Below, in pieces: positions 1 to 8,750 of a stretch of DNA of 64,000 nucleotides. The notes below the pieces were generated by a model, which did not search any database, was not told the origin of the DNA, and worked only from the letters and a program-made list of their open reading frames with translations. Source of the stretch: Amycolatopsis tolypomycina (GTDB lineage: Bacteria > Actinomycetota > Actinomycetes > Mycobacteriales > Pseudonocardiaceae); assembly GCF_900105945.1 (NCBI RefSeq), contig NZ_FNSO01000004.1, positions 7,878,001 to 7,942,000 of the forward strand, given 5' to 3'. A program made the position numbers and the translations under genes. Within the stretch, counting starts at the first letter, position 1. Each line of letters opens with the position of its first letter.

Positions 1-1643
1 TCGAGGCGGCGGGGTTCTTCCGTGGCGTAGATCGCGGCCACCCGGCGCTCGGCCACGCCGAAAAGCACGATCGACGACTTCTTGTCGGCACGGGCGACGT
101 ACTCGCCGTGCAGCCCGCCACCGTCCCAGGTGCCGCGGCCGGCGGGCGTCAGCTTCGTGTTCACTTCGATGTATTCGGTGGTCACGCCCTGGTAGTAGCT
201 GACGCTGCCGCCCGTGAAGGCGCAGATGACCGAGAGCTGGGCGCCCAGTAGCCGGGCGAAGTGGTCGTTGTCCTTGCAGGTGCTCCGGTCCGGGACGGAC
301 CCGGCCAGCAAGCGCAGGCACGGGGTGAAGCCGGCCCGGTCGCGCTCGGTCGTCTGCGTGCAGTCCGCCGCGGCCTGCGCGGCCTGATCGCGGATGACGA
401 ACACGACGACGGTGGCCACGACCGCGGCGACCAGGAGCACGGCGAGCGCGAGGAACCAGGGCTTGCGCTTCCGACGCGGTTCCGGCGCGGGCTGCGGCGG
501 CCGAGCCGGTTGCTGCCACGGCTGCGGCCGCGGCGGCGTCGCAGGCGGCCGGACGGGCGCGAACGCGGGCACGGTGAGGTCGGTGGGGGTGCCGAGCGGA
601 ACGTGGTGGAGCCCGAACGCGACGGCGGTCTCGGGCTGGTCCTGCGTGGTCGGCGTGACGCCGAGCTGCCGGCCGAGCAGCGTGGCCAGTAGCGGCATCC
701 GGCTCGGCCCGCCGACGAGGTAGACGCCGGCGAGCTGCGCGGGCGCGAGACCGGCGCGGCGGACGGTGGCGGCGAGCAGTTCGGCGCTGCGCAGCAGGCT
801 GGGCCGCACGAGCGCTTCGAGTTCGTCCCGGCTGACGAGGACGTCCCCGAACGGCTCGGGCATCGGGACGTGGGTCTGCGCGTGCCGCGAGAGGCTTTCC
901 TTGGCGTCACGGACATCCTGCAGCAGCGCCCGCCGCGTCCGGCGGTCGGCGGTGGTCTGCGGGCGCAGGAGCCGTTGCCACTGCGCGGGATCGGCGTGCG
1001 ACACCTCGCGTCCGATGTGGACGAGCAGCGCCTGGTCGATGTCGAGGCTGCCGAGGTCGGGCAGGCCGTCTTCGGCGAGCACGGTGAAGCCCTGCCGGGT
1101 GACGCCGACGACGGCGCAGTCGAAGGTGCCTGCCCCGAGGTCGTAGACGCCGATGGGGCCGCCGGCCCGCCTCCCCAGGCTGGCGTAGTGCGCGGCGGCG
1201 GCGACGGGTTCGGGGATCAGCCGGACATCGGCGAGCCGCGCCTTCGCGGCGGCGGTCCGGAGGACGTCCTGCCGGTCGCCACCCCAGCCTGCCGGGTGCG
1301 AGATCCGCGTCTGCGCGGGCGGGCGGCCGAGCTGCCGTTCGGCCTCCTCGCCCATCCGGCGCAGGACGGCGGCGAAGGCGTCGGTGATCTCGACGTCGCT
1401 GTCGCCGAGCCGGATGCGACCTTCGTCGATGCGCCGCTTGGGGTTGGGTTCGAACCGGCTGGGCTCGAGCCGCGCCCGCCGTTCGGCATCCTGGCCGACG
1501 ACGAGCAGGCCGTCGTCGTTGCGGTAGACGGCGGAGGACATGGTGACCGACCCGTCGACCTCGATGGCCCGCGGCCCCCGCCCGAAGGCGGAGAGGACGC
1601 CGACCGTGCTCGAAGTCCCGAAGTCGATCGAGAGCACGTCCAC
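1..1643 (-). CDS. Hsp70-like ATPase with C-terminal membrane anchor (3' end outside window)
   Basis: DnaK/Hsp70-superfamily actin-fold ATPase fused to a membrane-anchored tail. Phosphate-1 motif IDFGTSSTVG lies at residues 6-15, phosphate-2 YDLGAGTFD near 165, and adenosine motif YLVGGPSRMP near 306. There is no DnaK substrate-binding domain. A proline-rich linker and basic RRKRK stretch lead into one transmembrane helix at about 396-416, then a presumably extracellular domain that runs off the window edge. I chose GTG at 1643 because a GGGAGGGG ribosome site precedes it. This architecture (Hsp70 NBD, Pro-rich linker, TM, external domain) is common in actinomycetes, where the role is unknown and usually guessed as envelope sensing. 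The family call is secure; the function is not. Confidence 0.85.
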   Translation of the reverse strand, partial: MDVLSIDFGTSSTVGVLSAFGRGPRAIEVDGSVTMSSAVYRNDDGLLVVGQDAERRARLEPSRFEPNPKRRIDEGRIRLGDSDVEITDAFAAVLRRMGEEAERQLGRPPAQTRISHPAGWGGDRQDVLRTAAAKARLADVRLIPEPVAAAAHYASLGRRAGGPIGVYDLGAGTFDCAVVGVTRQGFTVLAEDGLPDLGSLDIDQALLVHIGREVSHADPAQWQRLLRPQTTADRRTRRALLQDVRDAKESLSRHAQTHVPMPEPFGDVLVSRDELEALVRPSLLRSAELLAATVRRAGLAPAQLAGVYLVGGPSRMPLLATLLGRQLGVTPTTQDQPETAVAFGLHHVPLGTPTDLTVPAFAPVRPPATPPRPQPWQQPARPPQPAPEPRRKRKPWFLALAVLLVAAVVATVVVFVIRDQAAQAAADCTQTTERDRAGFTPCLRLLAGSVPDRSTCKDNDHFARLLGAQLSVICAFTGGSVSYYQGVTTEYIEVNTKLTPAGRGTWDGGGLHGEYVARADKKSSIVLFGVAERRVAAIYATEEPRRL

Positions 1644-1702
1644 GCGGATTCCCCTCCCAAGGTCCGCGGGCATCGTCTCACGGCCGAGGGGCTCGGTTTC
1701 GG

Positions 1703-2065
1703 TCAGGCGCAGGCGCCGGCGGAACCGCGCTCCGCGGCCGAAACGGTGACGTCGCGATCCTCGAAATCTGCGACCACCCGCATCCGGCCACCGAGGGCCG
1801 TGATGTAGCGGCGGAGGGTGTCCAGCTCCATCTGGCCCGGATCACCCTGTTCGAGTTGGCTGATCCGCGGCTGGCTGACGCCCATGCGCCGGGCCAGTTC
1901 GGTCTGGCTGATTCCGGCATCCTCGCGGAGCTGGGCGAGGCGAAAACCGAGCACGTACGCCTCGGTGGCCTCGCGCGCGGAAGCACGTGCGCTGTCGACG
2001 TCGCGACCGGCCTCGCGATCGATGGCGAGCTTGTCAGCCTTGACTTCCTTCCAGGATCGGCTCAT
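1703..2065 (-). CDS. XRE-family antitoxin, HigA-like
   Basis: A 120-residue protein with an HTH_3 (Cro/C1) domain at about residues 40-95; the helix-turn-helix core reads ISQTELARRMGVSQPRISQLEQ. The N-terminal 35 residues are charged and helical. It starts 3 bp after the stop of the upstream RelE-like gene, so the two are almost certainly one transcript in the HigB-HigA order (toxin first). By family knowledge it should neutralise the toxin by direct binding and repress the shared promoter. The inverted repeat just upstream of the toxin is the likely operator. The C-terminal tail (GRMRVVADFEDRDV) is typical of this antitoxin family. Confidence 0.88.
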   Translation of the reverse strand: MSRSWKEVKADKLAIDREAGRDVDSARASAREATEAYVLGFRLAQLREDAGISQTELARRMGVSQPRISQLEQGDPGQMELDTLRRYITALGGRMRVVADFEDRDVTVSAAERGSAGACA

Positions 2066-2068
2066 CGC

Positions 2069-2434
2069 TCAGTCCTCCTCTCCGTGACTCAGATGGTCGC
2101 GAAACCGTCGCTCCGCGATCGGGATGTTGAGGTCGTACCAGCGCTGCCAGTTGCCGGCCTTGTCGCCGGCCACCAACAGCACCGCGTGCCGGGCGGGGTC
2201 GAAGGCGAAGAGAATCCTGATCTCGCTGCTCCCTGCGGAGGCCGGCCTCAGCTCTTTCAAGTTGTGCAAGCTCGAACCCTTGAGCCGGTCGACCAGCGGC
2301 CGTCCGAGGCGAGGTCCCTCCCGAGCGAGCATGTCGATCGCCTCTTCGACCCGGTCGGCGGAGACCGGGTCTTCACGGCACAGGTCCACGAACCACCGGT
2401 CGACCTCGTCGTGCAGCTCGATCTCCCACGTCAT
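2069..2434 (-). CDS. RelE/HigB-type toxin (phage Gp49-like family)
   Basis: A 121-residue protein of the phage-derived Gp49-like/HigB toxin family. Family hallmarks include LGRPLVDRLKGSSLHNLKELRP in the middle, the strand EIRILFAFDPARHAVLLVAGDKAGNW, and the C-terminal segment with IPIAERRFRDHL. Members are ribosome-dependent mRNA interferases. It is the first gene of a two-gene operon with the XRE antitoxin 3 bp downstream, the usual higBA order. ATG at 2434 sits only a few bases from a TATAGA-like -10, so the mRNA may be leaderless or nearly so. The nearby clpC product is a Clp unfoldase of the kind that degrades antitoxins, but nothing in the sequence links the two. Confidence 0.87.
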   Translation of the reverse strand: MTWEIELHDEVDRWFVDLCREDPVSADRVEEAIDMLAREGPRLGRPLVDRLKGSSLHNLKELRPASAGSSEIRILFAFDPARHAVLLVAGDKAGNWQRWYDLNIPIAERRFRDHLSHGEED

Positions 2435-2442
2435 CCGCAGTC

Positions 2443-2460
2443 TATAACTTACACCTTATA
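2443..2460. promoter_or_regulatory. Inverted repeat in the higBA promoter
   Basis: TATAA-N8-TTATA lies 9 bp upstream of the toxin start, in an unusually AT-rich patch for this genome. Its position over the probable -10 fits an autoregulatory operator for the HigA-like repressor. Confidence 0.5.
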
Positions 2461-2483
2461 TCCAGTATCCGCCAGACACGGGA

Positions 2484-2514
2484 AGGGCGGCTCCCCACTC
2501 GGGGGAACCGCCCT
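2484..2514. terminator. Stem-loop between clpC and higBA
   Basis: AGGGCGG and TCCCC (2484-2496) pair with GGGGA and CCGCCCT (2502-2514) around a short loop, 20 bp past the clpC stop. There is no strong T-run, as is usual for actinobacterial terminators. Confidence 0.7.
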
Positions 2515-2534
2515 CCTGACGTACTACGCGACGA

Positions 2535-5093
2535 TCACTCGCCTTCGGCTTCGCCGCCCTGCTCCTCGTGGCCCGCGCCGATGCTGACCGGCGGGGCGTC
2601 CGGGATGGACGACGGACGGCGCTCGCCGCGGAAGGTGAACCGCGCCTGGTCGTCCTTGTCCTCCGGGTTGCCGCTCCAGCCTTCGACGTCGACCAGGATG
2701 ATCTGGCCCGGCTCGACCTCGCCGAACAGGATCTTCTCCGACAGCTGGTCCTCGATCTCGCGCTGGATCGTGCGGCGCAGCGGCCGCGCACCCAGCACGG
2801 GGTCGAAGCCGCGCTTGGCCAGCAGCGACTTGGCCTTCGCCGTGAGCTCCAGCTCCATGTCCTTCGCACGCAGCTGCGTCTCCACGCGGCCGATCATCAG
2901 GTCGACCATCATGATGATCTGTTCCTGCGTCAGCTGGTGGAACACGATGATGTCATCGATCCGGTTCAGGAACTCCGGGCGGAAATGCTTCTTCATTTCC
3001 TCGTTGACCTTCTGCTTCATCTTCTCGTACCGGGTGCCGGTGTCGTTGGACCCGGCGAACCCGAGCGAGACGGACTTCGAGATGTCCGACGTGCCCAGGT
3101 TGGACGTGAAGATGAGGACCGTGTTCTTGAAGTCGACCGTGCGGCCCTGACCGTCGGTCAGGCGGCCGTCCTCCAGCACCTGCAGGAGCGTGTTGTAGAT
3201 CTCCTGGTGCGCCTTCTCGATCTCGTCGAACAGGACCACCGAGAACGGCTTGCGACGCACCTTCTCCGTCAGTTGGCCGCCCTCTTCGTAGCCCACGTAG
3301 CCTGGAGGGGCACCGAAGAGCCGCGAAGCGGTGTAGCGGTCGTGGAACTCACCCATGTCGATCTGGATGAGCGCGTCGTCCTCGCCGAACAGGAACGAGG
3401 CCAGCGCCTTCGACAGCTCGGTCTTACCCACACCGGACGGGCCGGCGAAGATGAACGAGCCCGACGGGCGCTTCGGGTCCTTCAGACCGGCACGCGTACG
3501 GCGGATCGCCTGCGAGACGGCCTTGACCGCGTCCTCCTGGCCGATGATGCGCTTGTGGAGCTCCTCCTCCATGCGCAGCAGCCGGGTGGTCTCCTCCTCG
3601 GTCAGCTTGAACACCGGGATGCCGGTCCAGTTGGCCAGCACCTCCGCGATCTGCTCGTCGTCGACCTCGGCGACGACGTCGAGGTCGCCGTCCTTCCACT
3701 GCTTCTCCCGCTCGCCCTTCTGGCCGAGGAGGGTCTTCTCCTCGTCGCGCAGGCGGGCGGCCCGCTCGAAGTCCTGCGCGTCGATCGCGGACTCCTTGTC
3801 GCGGCGGACGTTGGCGATCTTCTCGTCGAACTCGCGCAGGTCCGGCGGCGCGGTCATCCGGCGGATGCGCATCCGGGCGCCGGCCTCGTCGATCAGGTCG
3901 ATCGCCTTGTCCGGGAGGAACCGGTCGTTGATGTACCGGTCCGCCAGGGTCGCGGCGGCGACCAGCGCCGAGTCGGTGATCGAGACGCGGTGGTGCGCCT
4001 CGTACCGGTCGCGCAGGCCCTTGAGGATCTCGATCGTGTGCTCCAGCGACGGCTCGCCGACCTGGATCGGCTGGAACCGGCGCTCGAGGGCGGCGTCCTT
4101 CTCGATGTACTTGCGGTACTCCTCGAGGGTGGTCGCGCCGATCGTCTGCAGCTCACCGCGGGCGAGCATCGGCTTCAGGATCGAAGCCGCGTCGATCGCG
4201 CCCTCGGCGGCACCCGCCCCGACCAGCGTGTGCAGCTCGTCGATGAACAGGATGATGTCGCCGCGGGTCTTGATCTCCTTGAGCACCTTCTTCAGGCGCT
4301 CTTCGAAGTCACCGCGGTAGCGGGAGCCGGCGACCAGGGAGCCCAGGTCCAGCGTGTAGAGCTGCTTGTCCTTGAGCGTCTCGGGCACCTCGCCCTTGAC
4401 GATGCTCTGCGCGAGGCCCTCGACGACGGCGGTCTTGCCGACGCCGGGCTCGCCGATGAGCACCGGGTTGTTCTTGGTCCGGCGGGACAGCACCTGCATG
4501 ACCCGCTCGATCTCCTTGCCGCGCCCGATGACCGGGTCGAGCTTGCCCTCGCGGGCGAGCACGGTCATGTTGCGGCCGAACTGGTCCAGCACCAGCGACG
4601 ACGACGGGGTGCCCTCACCGCGGCCGGAACCGGTTTCGGTGGACTCCTTGCCGCCCTGGTAGCCCGAGAGCAGCTGCAGCACCTGCTGGCGGACCCGGTT
4701 GAGGTCCGCACCCAGCTTGACCAGGACCTGCGCGGCGACGCCCTCGCCCTCGCGGATCAGGCCGAGCAGGATGTGCTCGGTGCCGATGTAGTTGTGGCCG
4801 AGCTGCAGCGCCTCGCGCAGCGACAGCTCCAGCACCTTCTTGGCGCGCGGCGTGAACGGGATGTGCCCGCTCGGCGCCTGCTGGCCCTGGCCGATGATCT
4901 CCTCGACCTGCTGGCGCACGCCCTCCAGGGCGATGCCCAGCGACTCCAGCGCCTTGGCGGCGACACCCTCACCCTCGTGGATCAGACCCAGGAGGATGTG
5001 CTCGGTGCCGATGTAGTTGTGGTTGAGCATCCTGGCCTCTTCTTGAGCCAGGACGACCACCCGCCTCGCGCGGTCGGTGAACCTCTCAAACAT
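2535..5093 (-). CDS. clpC: ATP-dependent Clp protease ATP-binding subunit ClpC
   Basis: Hsp100 AAA+ unfoldase that feeds substrates to ClpP. The 852-residue protein has two N-terminal Clp-N repeats (both contain [14 protein letters not shown]), D1 with Walker A GEPGVGKT and Walker B ILFIDELH, a UVR-type middle domain (about 420-455), D2 with Walker [10 protein letters not shown] and FDEIEKAH, and the ClpP-docking loop SLGF. ATG at 5093 ([10 protein letters not shown]) matches the family start and has GGGAG 6 bp upstream; an in-frame GTG 6 bp earlier is too close to that site. It corresponds to M. tuberculosis ClpC1. There lsr2 is the direct neighbour, but here three accessory genes separate the two. 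Confidence 0.98.
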   Translation of the reverse strand: MFERFTDRARRVVVLAQEEARMLNHNYIGTEHILLGLIHEGEGVAAKALESLGIALEGVRQQVEEIIGQGQQAPSGHIPFTPRAKKVLELSLREALQLGHNYIGTEHILLGLIREGEGVAAQVLVKLGADLNRVRQQVLQLLSGYQGGKESTETGSGRGEGTPSSSLVLDQFGRNMTVLAREGKLDPVIGRGKEIERVMQVLSRRTKNNPVLIGEPGVGKTAVVEGLAQSIVKGEVPETLKDKQLYTLDLGSLVAGSRYRGDFEERLKKVLKEIKTRGDIILFIDELHTLVGAGAAEGAIDAASILKPMLARGELQTIGATTLEEYRKYIEKDAALERRFQPIQVGEPSLEHTIEILKGLRDRYEAHHRVSITDSALVAAATLADRYINDRFLPDKAIDLIDEAGARMRIRRMTAPPDLREFDEKIANVRRDKESAIDAQDFERAARLRDEEKTLLGQKGEREKQWKDGDLDVVAEVDDEQIAEVLANWTGIPVFKLTEEETTRLLRMEEELHKRIIGQEDAVKAVSQAIRRTRAGLKDPKRPSGSFIFAGPSGVGKTELSKALASFLFGEDDALIQIDMGEFHDRYTASRLFGAPPGYVGYEEGGQLTEKVRRKPFSVVLFDEIEKAHQEIYNTLLQVLEDGRLTDGQGRTVDFKNTVLIFTSNLGTSDISKSVSLGFAGSNDTGTRYEKMKQKVNEEMKKHFRPEFLNRIDDIIVFHQLTQEQIIMMVDLMIGRVETQLRAKDMELELTAKAKSLLAKRGFDPVLGARPLRRTIQREIEDQLSEKILFGEVEPGQIILVDVEGWSGNPEDKDDQARFTFRGERRPSSIPDAPPVSIGAGHEEQGGEAEGE

Positions 5094-5099
5094 GTGCAC

Positions 5100-5456
5100 T
5101 CCCTCGACTGCTGCGCCGGCGGCCCGTTTCCATCGCGTGCTTTCACCGCGATGGATTCAGCACCGTGAGACCACTCTAGTAGCCAAGCCGTCGCGCTGGC
5201 GTACCACTACGGCTCTCCGTGGCCTTTTTCGCACCCGGACAGGGGGTCTTCCGGGTGCTCCCATCATCAGGTTGCCCTGCACCTTTACGTCAACCCCAAC
5301 GTGCGAGTGGTCATCCGGATTCCGCCATCCGCGCGCTGTCCGCTCACCGCGAACAGTCCGCAAGCTGGGAGTGCCCCACCCGATTGGCGCAGCCCTCGGA
5401 AGTCTGTAAGGTTAGGCACGCCTAATCCACACACGGCGCTTCGAGGAGGGCCGCGG
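5100..5456. other. Divergent clpC / fhuF-like intergenic region
   Basis: A 350-bp gene-free stretch holding promoters in both directions. The right end carries the IdeR-type box (listed separately). On the clpC side I see no confident -35/-10 pair, CIRCE or HAIR element. Confidence 0.5.
5407..5425. promoter_or_regulatory. IdeR/DtxR-type iron box
   Basis: TAAGGTTAGGCACGCCTAA agrees with the 19-bp DtxR/IdeR consensus (TTAGGTTAGCCTAACCTAA) at 14 of 19 positions, with both outer half-sites largely intact. It lies 32 bp before the start of the FhuF-like reductase, where Fe(II)-bound repressor would block transcription. The conserved motif and the iron-linked gene support each other. Confidence 0.83.
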
Positions 5457-6281
5457 TTGAACCAGCAGCGGTCCTTCCGTGACGCACGCGAGGTCGGCGA
5501 CGGCCTCGCGTCGTCGTTGCTGCGGGTTGCGGGGCGCCAGGAGCGCACCGAGCTGCGCCGCGACGTCCCGGCGGGCTGGATCCGCTGCTCGGAGCTGCTG
5601 GCGAAGCCGGAGTACTTCGGCGAGTGGCGCGGCCTGCTGGGCGACTGGCTGCTGCGCGAGCACTCCGCGGCACCGGCCCGCACCACGGCCAGCTGGGTAC
5701 TGACGTGGTACCTGCACGTGCCGGCGTACGTGGGCGCGCTGCTGCTGCACCACGAGCGGCGGGTGCCGTCCCTCGCGCCGGCCGAGCTGGCGTTCCGGCT
5801 ATCGGACGACCGCCCCCACCCGGACGGCATGGCGGTGCTGGGTGACGCGTTCCACTGCCTCCCGACCGACCCGGGCTCGGCCCGTCCGGAGGCCACAGTG
5901 GTCCGCGACGAGCGAGCCTTGGCGGCGGTCCTCCGGGCCCGCTACCTGGCCCACGCGGCCCGGTTCGTGACCGTGTACGCCCCGATCAGCGGACTGGGCC
6001 GCCGCACCCTGTGGGCGGCGGCGACGGACGCGCTGGAGAACTCGCTGTGGTGGGCGGGCCGCCAGGGCGGCACACCGGAGGCCGAAGGCGCGGGCGTCGC
6101 GGACGCGGCGCTGGTGCTCGACGAGCGGTACCCACCGCTGACGTCGGCGTCGACGTTGCGCCTGGCGGAAGGCCCGGAGGGCCACCGCGAGTGGACCCGG
6201 CGGCGCGAGAGCTGCTGCTTTTCGTACCTGCTGCCGTCGTCCGGCGAGTGCGACGGCTGCCCGCGCACCTGCTCGCGGTAG
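5457..6281 (+). CDS. FhuF-like (2Fe-2S) ferric-siderophore reductase
   Basis: A 274-residue protein with the FhuF C-terminal iron-sulfur signature: CCFSYLLPSSGECDGCPRTC near the end supplies the C-C-x10-C-x2-C cysteines that bind a [2Fe-2S] cluster. Family members reduce ferric iron in siderophores after uptake, in the cytoplasm. I chose TTG at 5457 because a perfect AGGAGG (5444-5449) lies 7 bp upstream; any earlier start would translate through the IdeR-type box. The N-terminal 200 residues are the variable, tryptophan-rich substrate domain. No siderophore biosynthesis or transport gene is nearby, so its substrate is unknown. Iron repression is strongly suggested by the upstream box. Confidence 0.86.
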   Translation: MNQQRSFRDAREVGDGLASSLLRVAGRQERTELRRDVPAGWIRCSELLAKPEYFGEWRGLLGDWLLREHSAAPARTTASWVLTWYLHVPAYVGALLLHHERRVPSLAPAELAFRLSDDRPHPDGMAVLGDAFHCLPTDPGSARPEATVVRDERALAAVLRARYLAHAARFVTVYAPISGLGRRTLWAAATDALENSLWWAGRQGGTPEAEGAGVADAALVLDERYPPLTSASTLRLAEGPEGHREWTRRRESCCFSYLLPSSGECDGCPRTCSR

Positions 6282-6645
6282 GCCCAGTTCCAGGCGAGGT
6301 TCGGACTCCAGCGCGGCCCGGTGCGGGGAGCACTGAAGGCCGCGAACGAGTCATTTGCGGCCTCCTGGCCTGCTGCCGCGTTGGGACTCCCCACCCCCAC
6401 GCCGCCGAGCCCTGCCGCTCGGACCTCGCCGGCACAGCGCGCCCCCGGCAGAGTCCATCTCCCGGGCGGTCCTTCACGAGAGGCCGAGGGCCGGTGCAGC
6501 TGTCGCCGCTGTCACGACCGGCTGTGCCCTGCCGCACGACCGCCCGAGACCCCCGGCACAGCCCACCCTCCCGGGGGCTGCCCCCGCTTCCAGCGTATCG
6601 GCCACCACCGACAAAACCGCCCCCCGGACCGCAGCTGTCCACAGC
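6282..6645. other. Intergenic region between convergent genes
   Basis: This 364-bp stretch separates the convergent fhuF-like and DinB-like genes. It contains an interspersed-type palindrome (6338-6364) and, on the minus strand, an orphan TTGTCGGTG-N8-TACGCT promoter-like motif (6592-6614). I see no convincing gene. Confidence 0.5.
6338..6364. repeat. Near-perfect 27-bp palindrome, interspersed-repeat type
   Basis: AGGCCGC (6338-6344) and GCGGCCT (6358-6364) flank a core around GAACGAGTCATTTG that is itself mostly self-complementary (22 of 27 positions overall). From memory, very similar palindromes recur between genes in Amycolatopsis genomes; I could not check this. It is unlikely to be a simple terminator because no T-run follows. 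Confidence 0.55.
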
Positions 6646-7221
6646 TCAGCCCACTTGGGGACAACTCCATTCCGGGTCGCGTCCTGACGCGCCCAGCGCC
6701 CGCTCCAGCGGCGACGCGTCGGCCGCCACCGCCACCTCGGGCCCGTACACCCCCATCGCCCGCGCCTGGTCGCCCATCGCCACCGCGGACTCGTACACCG
6801 CCGTCGCCGCTTCGGGGGCGCAGTGGAACGCCTGGCCGCTCGCCCGGGCCAGGTCCCAGCCGTGCAGCACGAACTCGCCCAGCACCATCGCGCCCACCAC
6901 CGCCGACGGCATCGCGGCCGAGCCCAGTGACGTCGTCCCCGTCCACACCGAAGGCGTCCCGAACACCGAAACCAGCGTCTCGGTCTGCTTCTCCAAGTCC
7001 GCGCGCCAGTCGTCCGTGACGAACGCCGCCTCTCCACCGCCCGGTGACGGCGGCTCCGCGCGCTGCCCGGCCGCGATCAGCCACGGACCCCAGTAGACCA
7101 GGTGGTTCAGCAGCCCGCGGACGTCGTAGCCGTCGCACGGTGTCGGGGCGGTCAGGTCGGGGACCGCGCCCGCGATCCGGAGGAATTCGGCCGCGGCCGG
7201 GCGCAACAACGAGGCAGTCAT
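6646..7221 (-). CDS. TIGR03086-type DinB-superfamily metal-binding protein
   Basis: A 191-residue member of the DinB / mycothiol-dependent maleylpyruvate isomerase-like superfamily, TIGR03086 branch. A four-helix bundle is predicted. The usual metal ligand positions are visible as the His of LLNHLVYW (about residue 40) and the His of EFVLHGWDLA (about 123), together with the family motif TPCDGYDVRGLLNHL. Such proteins are small cytosolic enzymes or thiol transferases that use mycothiol in actinomycetes; the substrate cannot be predicted. It is divergent from the AraC regulator, whose start lies 64 bp away, so that regulator is a candidate controller. Confidence 0.8.
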   Translation of the reverse strand: MTASLLRPAAAEFLRIAGAVPDLTAPTPCDGYDVRGLLNHLVYWGPWLIAAGQRAEPPSPGGGEAAFVTDDWRADLEKQTETLVSVFGTPSVWTGTTSLGSAAMPSAVVGAMVLGEFVLHGWDLARASGQAFHCAPEAATAVYESAVAMGDQARAMGVYGPEVAVAADASPLERALGASGRDPEWSCPQVG

Positions 7222-7285
7222 GCCGGTGATCCAAACCCCCGGCGAACCGGACGTCTTGAACGAACGCGACAGCTACCGTGATCCT

Positions 7286-8113
7286 GTGACGCACCGGATC
7301 CCGCGCGGCATCGTCGGCCCTGCCACCGCGCGCACCCAGTTCACGCTGACCCGGCACCCGCCCGCGCCCGCCCTCGCCGAATTCGTCGAATACCACTGGA
7401 TCCTGCGCTGGGACCTGCGCGGCAAACCGCCGTACGAGCAGCGGGTGCTGCCGAACCTCGCCGTCCACGTCACGTTCTTCCCCGGCGCCTCCGGCGTGCA
7501 CGGCCCGGCCCACACCGTCTTTTCACACCGGTTGACCGGCCGCGTCCAGGGCCTGGGCGTGCGATTCCGGCCGGGCACCTTCCGCGCGTTCCTCGACGGC
7601 CCGGTGTGTGACATCGCCGACCGGGCCGTCCCGCTCGCCGACGTTTTCGGAGCGGCCGCCGAGCAGGCCGCCGAATCGGTGCGCGCGGCCGGCAGCGACG
7701 CGCAAATGGCCGGTGCGATCGACAACTTGCTGATCGCAAATCCCGTGCGGCTGTCGCCGGCCGCACGGGCGGCGGCGGAGGCGGTGGAATCAATCGCGCG
7801 GGATCCGGGAATTACCCGGGTGGCGCAACTGTGCGCGGATACTGGACTAACCACCCGGTCTGTACAGCGGATGTTCGCCGAACACGTCGGCGTCCCGCCC
7901 AAGTGGGCGATCCGGATATACCGCCTCAATGACGCAGCGCAGCGACTGGTCACGGAAGGAGATCCCGATTACGCCGGTCTGGCGGTTCGACTGGGCTATA
8001 GCGACCAGTCGCACTTCATCCGCGATTTCCGGACGGTGACCGGTCAGTCGCCTGCCGAGTACGCCCGAACCGCCCGCACCGCTGAACGGCAACCGGACAG
8101 CGGCAAGACATGA
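7286..8113 (+). CDS. AraC-family transcriptional regulator
   Basis: A 275-residue regulator with an N-terminal DUF6597-like ligand domain (from FTLTRHPPAPALAEFVEYHW) and a C-terminal AraC HTH pair (about 185-265) ending in the signature AVRLGYSDQSHFIRDFRTVTGQSPAEY. I chose GTG at 7286: a TACCGT -10 sits 6 bp upstream, so the message is probably leaderless. A start at the more 5' ATG (7220) would overlap the divergent DinB-like gene and add poorly conserved residues. The likely targets are itself and the divergent gene. A terminator follows directly. Confidence 0.88.
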   Translation: MTHRIPRGIVGPATARTQFTLTRHPPAPALAEFVEYHWILRWDLRGKPPYEQRVLPNLAVHVTFFPGASGVHGPAHTVFSHRLTGRVQGLGVRFRPGTFRAFLDGPVCDIADRAVPLADVFGAAAEQAAESVRAAGSDAQMAGAIDNLLIANPVRLSPAARAAAEAVESIARDPGITRVAQLCADTGLTTRSVQRMFAEHVGVPPKWAIRIYRLNDAAQRLVTEGDPDYAGLAVRLGYSDQSHFIRDFRTVTGQSPAEYARTARTAERQPDSGKT

Positions 8114-8118
8114 AGAAA

Positions 8119-8146
8119 GCCGCCGGGCGGAAATTCGCCCGGCGGC
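8119..8146. terminator. Terminator between araC-type gene and lsr2
   Basis: A perfect 11-bp stem, GCCGCCGGGCG / CGCCCGGCGGC, with a 6-nt loop immediately after the AraC-family stop. It is placed to serve both convergent genes. Confidence 0.8.
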
Positions 8147-8254
8147 CCGCTGAAACCCCGCGTCGACGACGATTGCCACGCCATCACCGCGGCCGGGGAT
8201 AGCTGCTGGTCAGCGACCCGCAGCCGGCCCGCCCGAAGCCGGCGTGAACAATCT

Positions 8255-8605
8255 TCAGTTCTTCTTGTGGTAGGCCTCGACGACCTCGGAGGGGATACGG
8301 CCGCGGTCGGAAACCGCGTAACCGTTCTTGCGCGCCCACGACCGGATGGCCTGGTTCTGCTCGCGGTCGACAGCGGCAGGCCGAGCCGAACCCTTACCCG
8401 CGACCGGGCGAACCGAAGCGCGCTTGCGACCGCCCGCACGACGCGCGTGCTCGACATACTGGGCGAGCGCGTCCCGCAGCTCCTCGGCGTTTTCCGAGGA
8501 GAGATCGATCTGGTAGCTCACTCCGTCCAAACCGAACTCGACGGTCTCTTCCGCCTCACTGCCGTCGAGGTCGTCGACCAGCGAGACGAGCACCTTCTGT
8601 GCCAT
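8255..8605 (-). CDS. lsr2: Nucleoid-associated xenogeneic silencer Lsr2
   Basis: A 116-residue Lsr2: an N-terminal dimerisation domain ([15 protein letters not shown], then a strand-rich segment), a basic linker and a C-terminal DNA-binding domain with the AT-hook-like RGR in [17 protein letters not shown]. Lsr2 bridges DNA and silences AT-rich, often horizontally acquired genes. AGGAGG lies 6-8 bp before the ATG. It sits immediately downstream of lysS, as in M. tuberculosis (lysS-lsr2-clpC1). The promoter region carries a short perfect palindrome near the -10, a possible autoregulatory or stress-operator site. Confidence 0.97.
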   Translation of the reverse strand: MAQKVLVSLVDDLDGSEAEETVEFGLDGVSYQIDLSSENAEELRDALAQYVEHARRAGGRKRASVRPVAGKGSARPAAVDREQNQAIRSWARKNGYAVSDRGRIPSEVVEAYHKKN

Positions 8606-8670
8606 CCGATTCCTCCTGCGGGGGCTTACTCAATGATCTGGTACGGGGCAAGCCCCGGGACAGAAGTCTT

Positions 8671-8687
8671 TGTCTAAGACATTAGTA
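8671..8687 (-). promoter_or_regulatory. lsr2 promoter with palindrome
   Basis: On the minus strand TACTAAT (8681-8687) is a good -10. It overlaps by one base a perfect TGTCT-T-AGACA palindrome (8671-8681) at the expected transcription start, a suitable place for a repressor. No regulator is identified. Confidence 0.45.
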
Positions 8688-8750
8688 CCCGCTTCCGGAG
8701 GGCAGCGCAAATCTCATTGCGATAACCGCTGCTATCCTCACACGGCCGGG

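Noticed and set aside
1703..2434. Abortive-infection or larger defence island around higBA
   Set aside because: Neighbours are housekeeping (clpC) and an Hsp70-like gene; no other defence gene is visible.
2568..5168. Very long open frame antisense to clpC (866 codons)
   Set aside because: It mirrors clpC codon bias, is Leu/Arg/Asp-rich and lacks a ribosome site; long antisense frames are expected in high-GC genomes. Similar long frames opposite lysS, topA, hppA, dacB and the MFS-kinase fusion were rejected for the same reason.
5150..5220. ClgR-type CGC-N-GCG operator upstream of clpC
   Set aside because: A CGC-N4-GCG sequence is present, but the spacing and flanks do not fit the published consensus, and such triplets are common in this GC-rich DNA.
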